Origin: Ophiosphaerella korrae
Lineage: Eukaryota; Ascomycota; Dothideomycetes; Pleosporales; Phaeosphaeriaceae
Assembly (NCBI GenBank): GCA_028456385.1
Contig: JALNQF010000069.1
Coordinates: 62,001-126,000 of the forward strand
Reading direction: 5' to 3'
DNA: 64,000 nucleotides
Made by a program: the position numbers and the translations under genes. This document shows, in pieces, positions 49,250 through 61,859 of this stretch. The stretch's first letter is position 1; each line of letters opens with the position of its first letter. Under the pieces are notes generated by a model. The model was not told the DNA's origin. It worked only from the letters and a program-made list of their open reading frames with translations, and did not search any database.

Positions 49250-50310
49250 AGGAAGTAGTGCTAAGTAGCGTACGACGTAGGCAAACTAGTAGTTTCGTAA
49301 GTTTAAGCTTAAGTATTCTAAACAAGGGCTCTTACATTAACTCTAGTATAGAGTTAGAGTGTACTAAAGTATACTATATCTACCTAACAAACTTATTAAC
49401 TTGTATTAAGTAATATTACTATAGTAGCACAAACAGTAGTAAACAAGGCTATTTAGATAACACTAAAGGTAAAAGCTAAGACTCTCTCTAAGTATCTACC
49501 TTTCTTCTAGGTTTAGTCTAATTTAGACTTCTTAGTGTTAAGATATAGGAGTAGAATGCTAAGTAGTATTTTACATAAGGAACAAGTAATAAATCTAAAG
49601 AGAAGTAGGCGTTCTATATCGAAGTTAGGTATAGAACTTAATATTTAATTAGAGACTATAGCTTATATCTTAACTATTTCTAGTACCTACTTTCTATTAT
49701 TGTTAAGCCTCGTAGGGGCTATTAGATACCTAGTAATATTAAGAGCGCGACATAATGTCGTAGCGCAGATATATTGTCTTTTTCTAAGGGAGTAGGATAA
49801 ATAGGAGAACTTAGAAGTAAGATACGTAGCTATAATAGCGCGTACTACCCTTGTTATATCTAATACGTACCTAAAATAAGAAGGCGAGGTCTTGCGTTAC
49901 TATAGTAGATAGGGTCTAGGTAGCGTTAGTATTACCTTGTATAGGGAGTGTACGTTAGCTTTAGTAGTAGTAGGTAGCTAGAACACCTACTCTTTCTAGG
50001 CTAATATATAAGGTAGCCTCCTATAGTTAAAGGGTCTATAGTTATAGGTATCTCTTATAGGGAATTATATTGCTAACTTGTATTTGTTAAAGTAAGAGAG
50101 CTTAATAATATCTTAAACTATTCTAGCAACCTAATCTAAGCTATATACGTATAACTAGAAGAGTACGTATCCTAAGTACCTATATAGCTTACAAAGGCTA
50201 GCATTTACTATAGCCCTAGGGTTGTAAGTACTAGAATACGTCTAGAAGAAGTAAAGTAAATAAAGATAGTAGGCAGCCTTGCAACTATTTCTATTCAAAG
50301 GTCGTTATCC
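49250..50310 (+). pseudogene. Unidentified gene remnant, about 350 codons
   Basis: One plus frame with RIP-type stops reads SSFVSLSLSILNKGSYINSS, AFYIEVRYRT, YLIRDYSLYLNYF, SIIVKPRRGY, IPSNIKSAT and VVSTRIRLEEVK. Basic and aromatic residues are frequent. I compared it mentally with fungal DUF3435 and with retroelement proteins and found no convincing motif. The frame extends from about 49267 to 50310. Confidence 0.4.
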
Positions 50311-52400
50311 TTACTATAGATTACTTAATAGTCTATATTTAAATATACTACTAGGTACTATTATACAACAATAAAATTATATAAAAGAATCTCTAGTAGC
50401 TACTCCTATAGTCGTGCTACACTATAGAATATTTATAGTACTATATCTATAACAATAACTACCTTATTAAGTAGTTAAACGCAAAGCGTCCGCTATAACG
50501 CGCATTCTAACTATACATTAGACCTATATCTATAGTATTCTAGTTATTCTACGCCTATAGACACCCTACTTTAAGTTACTTAGGTATACTAGATAACTAC
50601 TAAATAGATGCCTAGAGTAACCCTGCTTTATTTAGCTTGTCTAGTATTCGAGTTAGAAATTACGTAGCTCCCTAAGGGGCATTTTAGAAGTACTTAAATA
50701 TTTACTTAGCTTTATCTAATATTATACTTCCCTATCTAAAACTAACTATTACTTAATTGCGTTATTTCTATATATTTTAAATGTATTCTTTTACAGAACG
50801 TGTCTCCTCTTATAGGTATTATTTCTAAGAATATACGTAGACTTATAATAAGGTAAAGAAAAGCAAAGAAGTTTATTAATCTATAGTAAATGTAGCGAGT
50901 GCCTTTTAGTATACTAAGTAGATTAAGGAGTTGTAGGCTATAGACTACTATCTAAGGAGCTCGTTCTATAGGCCTAACTTGCCCTATAATATTGTAAGTC
51001 TACTATTTACGTAGTACAACGTTTTAATAAATTATAGTAGGTGCTTTAATAAATAGGACGTAGAAAAGCCTATTAGTATTGCGAGCTAAACAATTCCTAC
51101 TACGTTTTTAGTCTTACTTAGCACTCGTAAGCTATTTTCTAAGCACCTACACTAACGATTATCTACTATATCTCTACTCTCGCTATTACTCTTGTCTCTT
51201 CTATATAGCTTATACTAATATTAATAGCTTAGTTCTTAGTAAAGGCAAAGCTAATAACGTACATTATAGTAAGGTATAAAAGTTACTTCCCTTAAGACAA
51301 TAAATGTGTAAGCTAATATAACATCGTTACCTACTTACTTCCTCTAGTTCTCTAGAATTTTCGTACCTAGTAATATTAGGAGCCTATAACTAACGCTTTA
51401 AGCTAATTCGTATTATTTAATTAAGGTGTACCTTTAAAGGTATACAGCCCCTTTAAAAAGGGCGTCCTTGCACTATATATAACGTATTATAATAATAAAT
51501 AAGCTTATTAAACTAATAGCTACTAGGTTAATTAGCTTAAAATAGTATAAAGTAGAAAAAGAAGGACTTAGAGGAGTATAGCTGTATTAGAAGGTTTTAA
51601 TCTTAGTTTAGCGTAATTTTTAAAGGAAATACGCGTCTAGATAGCCTAAGAGATCCTTTAAACCTAGGGCTACTACTTACTCTTATATTCTAGTTTCCTG
51701 ATCTCGTTAGCTTAAATTAAACAACAGCCCCTAGGATTTATATAATTCGAACACTTTTATTTAAAGGCTAATTACTAAAAGTTTAGTAAGATAGTACGAC
51801 GTATTATAATAACTTTCGAAGTCTTAAAGTTTTTTATTAATCTTTAGCTATAAAACTACGTATATATTACGTAAATAGAGTAATATAAATTTTATTGTAA
51901 GTCTACTTAAATTAGCGAAAGACTATACTAAGCGTAAATACCTTACTTTGTATCTAGGCTAGAGCTTTGTAGTAGAGGCAATTGTTATAGAAAATTAATA
52001 TTTTTAATAGCATATTAAATCTAGGTAAGATGTTAGCTAGAGAACTATAGGTCGATTATTAGACAAGGGTAAGGACTATCTACTAAGAAGTATGTATTAA
52101 AACTTAACTTATACTTAAGAGTAGCTACCCTTAATTATCCTAAGAATAAGATATATCTATAGGATATATATTCTTAAGCTTCTATTAAGGTTTCCCTAAC
52201 CTACGCGTAGAGTAAATACTAAGAATACTAAGTCTTTTTATACTTGTGCTAGAACTAGATCTTAGTATTAGCACGTTGCTATCTAACTTCCCCCTACAAG
52301 AATTAATTCTAGATATACTCGCCGCTCTAAGGAGCGCATTTTATAACTAGAGTATCTTAATCCTAATACAAGTAAGGCTTACTTTATAATAGCTACGTTA
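50311..52400. other. Degenerate sequence
   Basis: No assignable gene, RNA or repeat partner was seen. Confidence 0.5.
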
Positions 52401-52531
52401 TACTAAAGTAAAATAAGACTAAAGTAAGATAAGACTAAAATAAAACAGAACTGCTAACACGTTACTTAGGCCTTATTTTATTTCTATCTTATCTTATTTC
52501 TATCTTATCCTATTTCTATCTTTATTTTAAC
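52401..52531. repeat. Two short tandem arrays in inverted orientation
   Basis: About three units of ctaaagtaagataaga (52403-52447) are followed, 23 bp later, by about three to four units of ttatcttatttctatc (52471-52531). The second is roughly the reverse complement of the first, so the strand can fold into a long hairpin. Confidence 0.75.
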
Positions 52532-52725
52532 TAACCTTAATCTAGTTCTTACTTTATAGATCTCGCTAAGTTTACCCTAGACCTACTACTCCTTTACGCT
52601 ACTTCTAGTATCCTCTATATAAACTACGCCCTAAGCTCTTCTCTAGTAGACTAGTATTAGTAGCTAATATAGGATGTAGGGTTACAACCTCCTATATAGA
52701 TATTATAGATTAGATTAACCTAATA
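52532..52725. other. Spacer before palindrome
   Basis: AT-rich sequence with no separate feature. Confidence 0.4.
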
Positions 52726-52765
52726 TATAGGCTATAGATTAACCTAGGTTAATCTATAGCCTATA
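52726..52765. repeat. Perfect 40-bp palindrome
   Basis: Both half-sites read tataggctatagattaacct, with the centre between 52745 and 52746 (cct|agg). There is no loop and no mismatch. A nearby gattagattaacctaatata just left is a partial echo. The role is unknown. Confidence 0.95.
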
Positions 52766-54871
52766 CACTTTCTACTACAACTATAACCTAAACTATTTAG
52801 TTACTATATACCTATAACTACCTACTACGCTTCTACCCTCTTTAGCGCCCTATACTTAGATTATTACAACTCCTCTTAGTAGAGACTAAAGCTAGTTAGC
52901 AATTAAAATAGGTAGGCTTAGTATTAGGCATTATACGAGCGTGTCTAGCCTCTCTTAGAGAAACGCTAGAGTAGGGCTAGAAAGTAGGAGACGACTTAAA
53001 CATTAGCTTTAGTTAAGCGCTAATAATTACAGATTACAAGAGAAGGCGAAGGCTCTACACTATATATAGCTAGCACCTTCGCGATTATATAATATACTAC
53101 CTATTATACTTTACATCGCTATATTAACTTTAAGATATAAATCTATACAACTAGCTAGTAACCCTTATTAAGATATTCTAGATATTTTAATATTATATAG
53201 AATAATATAAGGGTTCGATTAATTAAAACTTACTAAAGGAAATAATACTCTTAAAGGAATATTCTAAATAGTAACGCGATAAACTACGTCCTTCCTTTTA
53301 AAATCTTTAGTTAACCTGCTTAATATAGCTACGCAAACCTATATTAGTATCTACTAAACTTAGAGACTTTTTCTTTTTATACATTATTATTATATAGTAA
53401 GTTTTTAGATAGATTATAGAAATCCTTACTTAAATTAAGCACTAGAATCTTATTAGGACTTTTCCCTTACTAACTAGATAATTATAGCTCCTACGCTCCT
53501 ACAGCTCTTCTAAAACGTATAATAGTAAAATACTTCTAGGTTCTATAGTTATACTATATAATACTATTAGTAGCTCTAGATAGACGTATATCTAGTAAAG
53601 GCTAAATTTTACGTCTTTCTACTAAAAAGAGAAGACTAAAATATTTTACTATAGTTTAAGTAGGTGTTACTATAATTTTTAATATATATAATTTAGTTAA
53701 GACATAAGTTTATAGCTTTTACTCGTAAGAAATCCTAGAACTAAATGTATAAGTATAGCTCCTAAATGTAATAGATAGGTCTTAATAGATAATTACAATT
53801 CTTAAATAAAGATAAAGGTAATATATACAAAGAGTAGAAGTAAGACCTCTAAACTTTACCTAGGTTGCGTACTTTATATTATTTAAATAACAATTGCAAT
53901 TAGCTTCTACTTTTGTATACGTTATATAAGAGGCTTCTAGTTATATACTAGCTCGTATAGTAGGTTAAACGTCTCCCCCCTATTTATACTCTATAAGTAG
54001 CTACCTGTATAATTTACTAAAATAGGAAGAGTAGTAGCTATTAAGTTTAATTAAGACTTAAAGAAATAACTTTAGAGCTATATCTTAGCACATCGCCTAA
54101 AGCGAGTGCTACCCCTAGCTATATCTTTGTTATATCTCTAGTAATAATAGGATTGCTCGCATATATTAGGTTATAATCAATTACTAATTAGCTATAGAAG
54201 GTAAATTAATAGTAGAAGGTTTTTTTATCTTTTAGCTTTACTATAGTGCTACTCTTAGCTAGTAATAAGAAGTAATACTAGCCCTATTAAGATTACTCTA
54301 CTATTAAAGAGAGAGCGCATACAAAGATACCTAACCCCCTAGACTTGTAAAACAATACTTAGCTTTAGGTATTATATAGTTTAGGCTTGCCTTTAACGCT
54401 ATTTTCTTTAAAGATTATCTTACAATAACCTGTATACTATTTCCGTAATAATAAATTGTATTAGATAACAAGAAAACTATCTATTATCTTGTAGGCACGT
54501 ATAACGAGCGTATACTCGTGCTCCTTAGTAGTAAGGTCTTGCTATCTACTTCGTGCTCTAACTCTTCGCCTAAGTTCCTAACAAGTTAAAGCTCTCGCAT
54601 AGTATCTAGCCTAAAATAATACCTAGCCTTTCTATCCTTTATAGTAAGGTAATTACTTACCTTCGTGTTTAGATCGACATCTACTATTAACTATAATTGT
54701 AAAGAACGCTAAGTCTAGTAATTTTAACCTTAGGAGGTTCAACTTCAGCGCGCTAAGTACTAGAGTAGGTTGTCCTTAGTTTTCTCTATAGCATATCCTT
54801 AGCTAGTCTATTGCCCTATTATCTATACCCCTATTAAGAAGGACAAATAATACTTTCTTAATGCCTAGTTT
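52766..54871. other. Degenerate sequence
   Basis: No assignable gene or RNA was seen. The part at 54480-54800 is slightly less damaged, with a possible minus-strand coding remnant too broken to name. Confidence 0.45.
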
Positions 54872-55755
54872 AGTGCCTATATAATAGAGTATACTACTTA
54901 GCTACTCTTGTTTTACTACTATATTAATAGTATATGCTAGTAGATTACTAGGTTGTAATATATTTAGCAATAAGTAATTAGTAGCTAGTAAATAAAGAGG
55001 AGCCTCGCAGTCTAGCATAAGCCTAGTTCTAAGGATTAAGTATATTGTCTCTAGTAGCTATATAATAATATAGCCTCTAAAAGTTATTACATCCTTAAAA
55101 GGCTTACTACAAATTAGAGTAGTTAAGCTATAAAGGATAGCGGAGCAACAATTCTTAATAAGATCTACTAGTTACGTAGTAATAGAGGAGTAGTCTATAC
55201 GCACTTGTTGTAACAATAGTTATAGCTCTAGCAACCTAGGTATCTAGTTAAGAATCTTAAGAATAACGCAAAGTAAGAACATTTAGCTAGTACAATAAAA
55301 TCCCTATATATAGCTTCTTTTTAAGCTAGAATAGGAGTAAATTTCGTTAGGCGCGCCTCTACTCTATAGTACTAATTCCTACTATATAGAGCTATAGCTT
55401 AACTGTACTTTAAGCGTATTAAGTTTTATCTAGTACTTCTAAGCTAAGGGGAGCTTAGTTTCCTAGGATCAAAATTAAGTATTAAGATTAAGGGCGTTCT
55501 ATAAAAGACCTTAAAGATTACTATAACTAGTATATAGATTATACTATATAGTATATAACCTCGTTGTTTCTTGTATAAGCTAAATAATAGAGCTTTTAGG
55601 GTCGTTATATAACTTAAGTAGATACTTTTTAACACTAAGTATAAGTAGATATATTGTAGTTTATAAGCTTAAAACTAACTATTCTAGAATATTAGTTTAG
55701 GGCAATAGTTAACGTATTAGAAGGAGTAGTAGACTTACTATCTAGGCGTACGCTA
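54872..55755 (-). pseudogene. Minus-strand coding repeat R2, copy 2
   Basis: Direct partner of 20725-21635, about 34 kb away. The minus frame reads MLKSIYLSYITTLKALLFSL, FYRTPLILILNFDPRKLSS, then RVEARLTKF and LAKCSYFALFLRFLTRYLG. A 63-codon stretch (55444-55635) is open here only by chance survival of a decayed coding frame; it is not a gene. The family is unknown. Confidence 0.55.
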
Positions 55756-56794
55756 CTTTATATAACATTACTAATATTAGGTTATTTCTAGACTACTTAA
55801 CTATTTGTAGTAGAAGTAATACACTTACGCCTTGTTTATACATACTATATAGCTAGGTAGTAGCTAGGTCCTAACTAATATTAGCTAAAATTAGTAGTAT
55901 AAAGAGCTCTAGAAATTAACCTTATAGAGCCCTAGTAAATATACTAAGTATAGTATATTATCTAAGGCTACCTCTTTACTCGCAAGTATTATTACTAGCA
56001 TACTAATAGCTTTTACAAAGCTTTCTTTAGCTAACGTAACTACTTTAGGTACTTTAACTCTATTAGCAAAATTAACGCAAGAGATAGCGTTAATAGTAGC
56101 TACTAAACAAGACTCTAGTTCTATATACCGATAAATTATAGGAATAAAAGTAAAAAGAGCACTTAGGGGTTCTTCTAGCGGCCTATTAGAGTTATTAGAT
56201 ATAATAAAGTCGTGTAAAAGTTAGTTATAAGCTAGGCTATATAGGCTTAGCTAGATTGCTAGGATAATAGAGGCGCCTTTAGTACTTAGAATTAAGATAC
56301 TATATCTAGCTTTATTAATAGGTAGGTATTAGGTCCTCTATAAAGGTATAACTATATTGCTTTTACTAGAGGTCTCTAGAAAAGGTATTATTAACCTCTA
56401 TTTTTACAACTCTATAGTATGTTTCTAAGTAGTAGCTATCTAGTTCTAGAAGAGGAGGTCTATTTAATCCTAATATTTGCACTCTCGTCCTAATTTACTA
56501 TAGTAGGAATAGGTAGGTTTTGCTTAATTACACTAATATATAAGTCTTAGCCTTACACTTTCTAGTACCTAGATTTTAGTACTAGGAATATCCCTATAGC
56601 GAAGAGTACAAGATAGAGTTAAGTATTAGTAATTAAATAACGTATATTAACTTTTTAAGTATAGTACTCTTTATAGCCTTTACTTAGTTAACTATAATAG
56701 GGTATAGAGAAGCTATTATATAAGGAGCTAGTAAGGGTAGACTAATATAGGATAAAAATCTTAGAGCGTAGGACGCGTATATTAAACTTGCAAG
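55756..56794. other. Degenerate sequence
   Basis: A plus frame near 55960-56080 reads with few stops but is not identifiable. Nothing else was recognised. Confidence 0.4.
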
Positions 56795-56890
56795 AAGACG
56801 AAACTTAAAAAGTAAGTAAAGAGTAAAGGACGCAGAACGTCTTAGCCTTAGGGGAGTATACATATATATTAGAGAATTAGCGCCCCTATT
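56795..56890 (-). repeat. Repeat R4 fragment, minus orientation
   Basis: Resembles 44400-44490 (aaggac, ctta/cctagcct, atatatattaga). It faces the plus-orientation fragment at 57822-57960 with about 930 bp between them, a small echo of the large inverted pair at 36.8/44.2 kb. Confidence 0.4.
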
Positions 56891-57821
56891 ACTTAGGTCT
56901 TAGGTAAGAAGATATTATAGAGAGCTTTTACTTTTAGGGCACGCTAGAGTTAAGTAGTAGCTCTATTAAGAAGTATTACCTAAATCTAGGGTAGGCGTAT
57001 AAGGAATAATCTAATTAGCCTTCCTTAAGTACAAGAGCAAGTAAGTAACTTAGGAAGAACTAGTAAGACGCCTATCTAGGGTAGAGAAGAGTAGATACAA
57101 TTTAAACTAGCTACGCTTAACGTATAAGCAAAGACAAGATAGCCTTATATTTCCTTAACGCTTATTACCCTTAATACTAATATATACAACTACACTAAAT
57201 ATAAAGATAAGAGTAATAGTATTATATACTAAAGCTGCGTTACCTAAGTAAATAGAAAGTATAGACATACACTATCTAGCTAAAATAGTAGAAGTTAGCC
57301 CTAAATTTTCCTTTAAGAAGGTCCTTACACTTAGGTTTAACGCCTAATATCTAACTACTATTAATAAACAAAGATACCTCTTAAAGTACTACTTACTTAC
57401 AATTAGCGTATATAAGGATTTCGTAGCAAGGATTTACCTTTAACTAGCCCTTTTAATTAATAGAAGTTCTATATTAGGGGCAGTATTCCCCTAAAATAAC
57501 TTATACTATATTACCCTTCTTAAGATATAAAAGGTATTAGTAGCTAGGAACCTCTAAGGTAGTTAGTTTAAGAGCTTAGAGGAAGGAGAAAGAATTAAGA
57601 GCGTATAAGCTTATAGGCATAGATAAAAGAAGAGTAAGAAAATAGTTTGTATATATACGTATAGATACTTTAAGGTTAATCTAAAGATATATTGTAAAAT
57701 TAATCTTAATTACAACTATTTATATAACCTTAGAGCTAAAGGAGTAAATAAGAAATAAAGCTAAACTAAACTAGCTATTCTAACTTGCGTTAAACGTGTA
57801 GTAGCTAGTATCTACAGCTCG
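56891..57821. other. Degenerate sequence between R4 fragments
   Basis: No recognisable gene or RNA was seen. Confidence 0.4.
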
Positions 57822-57960
57822 CTCTTTTATCCTTTACTAGTCGCCTTCCTATATAATATATTATCGCGAATCTACCTATAAGACTAACGTACGTAAGCCT
57901 ATTACTACTACCTTTAGATCTAACACTAATATAGGAAACCTAAGTAATTACTATCTATAG
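57822..57960 (+). repeat. Repeat R4 fragment, plus orientation
   Basis: Aligns with 37455-37600 in the left inverted arm: cctttactagt(c/t), aggcttatt or aagcctatt, tttagatctaac and aactaag or aacctaag. Confidence 0.45.
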
Positions 57961-58359
57961 GATTAAAAATAGCTATTAAGGCGACTTTTAAAGAAAGGAT
58001 TCCTAAGAGAATTACTCTAGAATACTACGCCTATCTATAATCTCTCCTAGCTAATATCTCCTATTGCTATAGTATATAACTATCTACAAATATATACTAC
58101 CTCGCTTAACTATAGTATTACGCTTAAGACAAAGAATATTAACAACTATATTATAACTAAGAAGGAATATAGCGCTAATATAACAATAGTAATCTATATA
58201 AGCTCTAAAGAGATATATAGAACCTTTTTATTCTCTTTTATACTTTGTATACACGTAATCGTAAATACTACTATACTAAATAAGATTGTAGTAGAGTTTC
58301 CTAGATTGTATAGACTTAGGCCTTAACTAATTAGCTATAAATAAAACTTTAAACTAGGC
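57961..58359. other. Degenerate sequence
   Basis: No recognisable feature. Confidence 0.4.
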
Positions 58360-59570
58360 TCTTATAGATAGGCTTTGTAATAAAGATAGTAAGTATTATA
58401 ATAAGTATAATAGTAATATTTAAGGTTTTAATAAACCTAAGATTACAATAGAGAGAAAGGAAATTAAGACTAAAGGATATAACAAGGCTAATACTAATAG
58501 TACTCTAGAAACCTAGGACTAAAAAAAAGGAGATAATATTAACAAGCGTAGTATAGGCAAGTAGAAGGTCGAAATTTATTATTACAAAGACAAAGGACTT
58601 AGGACTCTAAAAGTAACTATTTATCCTTATACTATAGCTAAGAGTTGCTCTAGCGCCTTAGTAGCTAAGTAATTAGGCTAGTAAAAGTAGCAAGGTAAAT
58701 ATAAGAAGGTATTAGTAGGCTCGCCTCCCTATAAAGCTTATCTACTAGGGCCTTTCTTTAGCCTTGTAAATTTAGTCGCCTCGCATTTATTAATATAGAA
58801 GCTATATTATTTATTAGGAGTAGACGTAGTAGTTAGTCTATAGAGTAGATCTCTTACAACGCCTTTAATTACCTTCTTGCATCTAGTAAAAGAATAAGAA
58901 AGGTAGCTAGTAGATAGGCTAGAGGGCGTTATAGTCTTACTAAAGAGGGTGTGTATACTGTGTATAATATATAGTATATAAGGGTAGTTAGAGAGAAGGT
59001 AATAGACCTCTATAGATAACTTAGAAGAGTGTATAGTAGGCTATAACGCTGTAGTAGTACTAATATATATTCTAAGTACAACGTTAGTATACTATAAGGT
59101 TCCCTCTATATAGGAAGCTATAGCCTTATTATATTTATGTATATATAACTATATTTACTTCGCTTCTTAGGCATATAGTAAGAAGGATTAGATAGAAAGA
59201 CTTAAATGTAGGTTTTATTCTAATCTATAGAAGTATAAAAAGCTTGATCTAGTATTTCCTACTACTTAAAGATTAGAAAACCTTAATCTAACTACAAGTA
59301 GTTATTAATACGAACGTAAATACAGAGTAAGACTAGCAAATAAAAGAGAGAAAAGCGTATAGAACTAAATTCTACCTATGTATACTAATTAAAACAAAAG
59401 AAACTACTAATAAGACGTATAAATAATAGACTAAAGTACTAAAGCAAAGCTAGTTTAGTAGATTAAGGACAAGGAGTTTGTGTAAATATAGGCGAAGGTA
59501 GAGGTATACGTAGTATTTCTTGTACTATTATAATAAAAGTTGTTCTCTTAACTATAATTATAGAATAATA
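58360..59570 (+). pseudogene. Unidentified gene remnant, about 400 codons
   Basis: A single plus frame with RIP-type stops reads KPKITIERKEIKTKGYNKAN, VEIYYYKDKGLRTLKVT, GSPPYKAYLLGPFFSLVNLV, LEECIVGYNAVVVLIYILST and KVPSI*EAIALLYLCIYNYI. It has a Lys/Asn-rich N-part, a CILC pair and two hydrophobic helices in the middle, and a basic C-part (RKYRVRLANKREKSV). No family was recognised. It follows an R4 fragment. Confidence 0.45.
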
Positions 59571-60395
59571 ACTTAATAGACTTAGCGTAGTATTAGTAGT
59601 ATTTTAAATCGCATCTCTACCTAGGCTTACCTTTGTTTAGCGTCGTAGAGTAGTAGAAGACTTATACTAATACTCCTTTGTAGCTCTTCGCCTAGGCATC
59701 TATACATCTAAACTCTTAATCGTCCTAATTACTCTTTATCGCCCCTTATCCTTTATAAACTAAAGCTAAAATAAAAGTAGGGTAAGATTTAAAGTAGTCT
59801 CTATATACGTAACACTAAGTAGATAGTTAACTAATGTAAGGGTAATAGCTATAGGTAACAAGTCTATTATCTGCAAGGCTAGAAAAGAAGACTACTATTA
59901 GCGCAATCTTAGGGTGTAGTAAACGAACGCGTAGAAGGTAATTAGCAAAAGACTAAGAAAGGTAGTAACTTGTAGACGATATAGATTATATATTACAGGC
60001 GAACCCTAGTTTAACTTATGTGTACGCGCTACTTAATTTAGTAGTAGTATTTATACCTAAGAGTATAAGATAATTATAGAACTATTATTTAAGCAAAATA
60101 GTCTTTTTAGATAAAATTTTTATCCTAGCGCTAAAAAAGCTACCCTCTAGAGCTTATCTAAGGAGACAAATTAATTTGTAAACTAAGCTTACTCTCTACT
60201 TTAATATAACTACCTAAAGTAAGTTAGCTATATTCTCCTTACAAAGTTTATGTATTACTCCTACCTAATCTATTATATATATATTTATGCTTAATATATT
60301 TATATAACGTTGTTCTACTATAAATAAGATTAATATAGCTAACTAATTAGTAGTTAATTATTTACAACCCTCTTTACCTCTTTCCCTTCTATGTA
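59571..60395. other. Degenerate sequence
   Basis: No assignable feature; a (TA)n run lies near 60270. Confidence 0.4.
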
Positions 60396-60479
60396 AGGCT
60401 AAGACTACTACACTATAGGCGTACTACTTACTAAGAGATACAATAAATAATAGCTATATCTATTAAGCGCTGTAGTGCC
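60396..60479 (-). repeat. Fragment of repeat family B, reversed
   Basis: Aligns with the reverse complement of 34532-34618: taaggctaagact(g/a)ctac and tatctattaagcgct(a/g)tagtgcct. It ends exactly where the LTR-like unit begins. Confidence 0.65.
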
Positions 60480-61027
60480 TAAGATAGCTATTGTACGTAG
60501 CTATCTAACTAATCTATAGTTAACTCCCTTAACTATTATACGTTAATCTAAGTTCTCTATAGACTACTTGCAGCTACCCTAGATTAGCCCCTAATAGTTA
60601 ATTCTAATCTACGTAGAGAGCTAAGCTAAGAGACGTACTAATATGTAACATTAATTAATATATACTCGCGAATATCTATATTATATCCTATATTACTATA
60701 CTATTTACGCTATATACAACCTATAAGCTATAATAAATATATATAGTATATTAGGATCTTAAAGACCTACCCTACATATAAGAAGTACCTAGCTATAAAT
60801 AATATATACGCGAACCTATAAAATACGTCTTATTTATACCTAACCTAGCTAGCTATAGATAATACGTGCCTACAAACTACGTCCTATTTATACCTAGCCT
60901 AGCTAGCCGCCTTAAGAATACTACTCCTTCTAGCGCCTATTAACTTATTAATAACTACTAATACTCTACACGCTAATGCCCTAGTTTTAAGAACGGAACT
61001 AGATTCTACTTTAGTAAGGTTTTAGGT
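60480..61027 (+). repeat. LTR-like 550-bp unit, copy 2
   Basis: Partner of 29791-30343, with the same 60-bp internal duplication (60793 and 60853). It is followed by aggtattagctttaatagg, which resembles a copia-type primer-binding site after C-to-T change, so this copy would be a 5' LTR. The sequence downstream does not show copia domains. A direct insertion next to the B fragment is possible. Confidence 0.5.
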
Positions 61028-61128
61028 ATTAGCTTTAATAGGTATAGTATTTATAAGTAGAGAACTATACTAAAATAGTAATAGCGCTAAATAACCTATT
61101 AATTGTAGTTTTAATGCTTTATTATAAG
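61028..61128. other. Short spacer with putative primer site
   Basis: Holds the PBS-like sequence at 61023-61040; nothing else was recognised. Confidence 0.3.
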
Positions 61129-61204
61129 CTAGGATAGTAGTTAAGTACTAGGATAGTAGTTAAGTACTAAGACAGTAGTTAAGTGCTAAGATAGTAGTTA
61201 AATA
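61129..61204. repeat. 19-bp minisatellite, 4 copies
   Basis: ctaggatagtagttaagta repeats at 61129, 61148, 61167 and 61186 with G/A and T/C variants, then decays. The period is not a multiple of three. Confidence 0.85.
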
Positions 61205-61859
61205 CGCTAGCAGCAAAGTGCTAGGATAGCACTTAGATAAATAAATCTTGTTTCTAACTAAGGCTCCCTATATTCTAGCTAAAATTAACGAACTATATAG
61301 TTCTTGCTATTATAATACTTGTACCTTTAGCTATATATCTTATTAATAGTACACTATGTCTTAGAAATCTCTTGTAAAGGCTAAGGCGAATAGGATAATA
61401 AAGATAAATCTTCCTGTACTTATACGATTTACGTTAAGAAGTAGTAATAATAGCGTAGTTAAGACTAGTAATCTGCAAGGCGGAAATAACCTTTAGTATA
61501 GGTAGCTACTTACTATATACAAAAAGCTGCATCTCTCTAGCCTAGAGCTTCTAAATATAATAGGGGGTAGGCTATATATACGAGGCTAGACGTTGCGTAT
61601 AGTAGTAGAAAGGGCAGGCAAGGTTAGACGTAGCTACGCTAAATAGATAGGGGTGTACTTATACTACTAGAGTAAATCGGGCAAGTAAGACTGCGTAAAA
61701 TAAGGGGCTATATAGATTAGCTTAATTACTAGGTCTAAGCTTTACGCCTTAAAATACTAGGTTGTTATATATAAGCCTATGTAGACAATATGTTAAGAAT
61801 TATAGATAAAATATTAGTAGCTAAGGCATAAAGCCTATTAAGGCTAGAGGATAAAGATA
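61205..61859. other. Degenerate sequence, possible 5' part of next gene
   Basis: An atgtct at 61346 opens a readable plus frame (SLVKAKANRIIKINLPVLI), but continuity with the clear frame after 61860 is not proven. The patch 61440-61640 is less damaged and has several gg runs. Confidence 0.35.

Noticed and set aside
49250..50310. DUF3435 tyrosine recombinase (Starship captain)
   Set aside because: I could not see the R..H/R..Y catalytic arrangement, so no claim is made.
55444..55635. 63-codon minus-strand open frame as a gene
   Set aside because: It is a lucky open part of the decayed R2 coding repeat; the matching part of copy 1 is full of stops.
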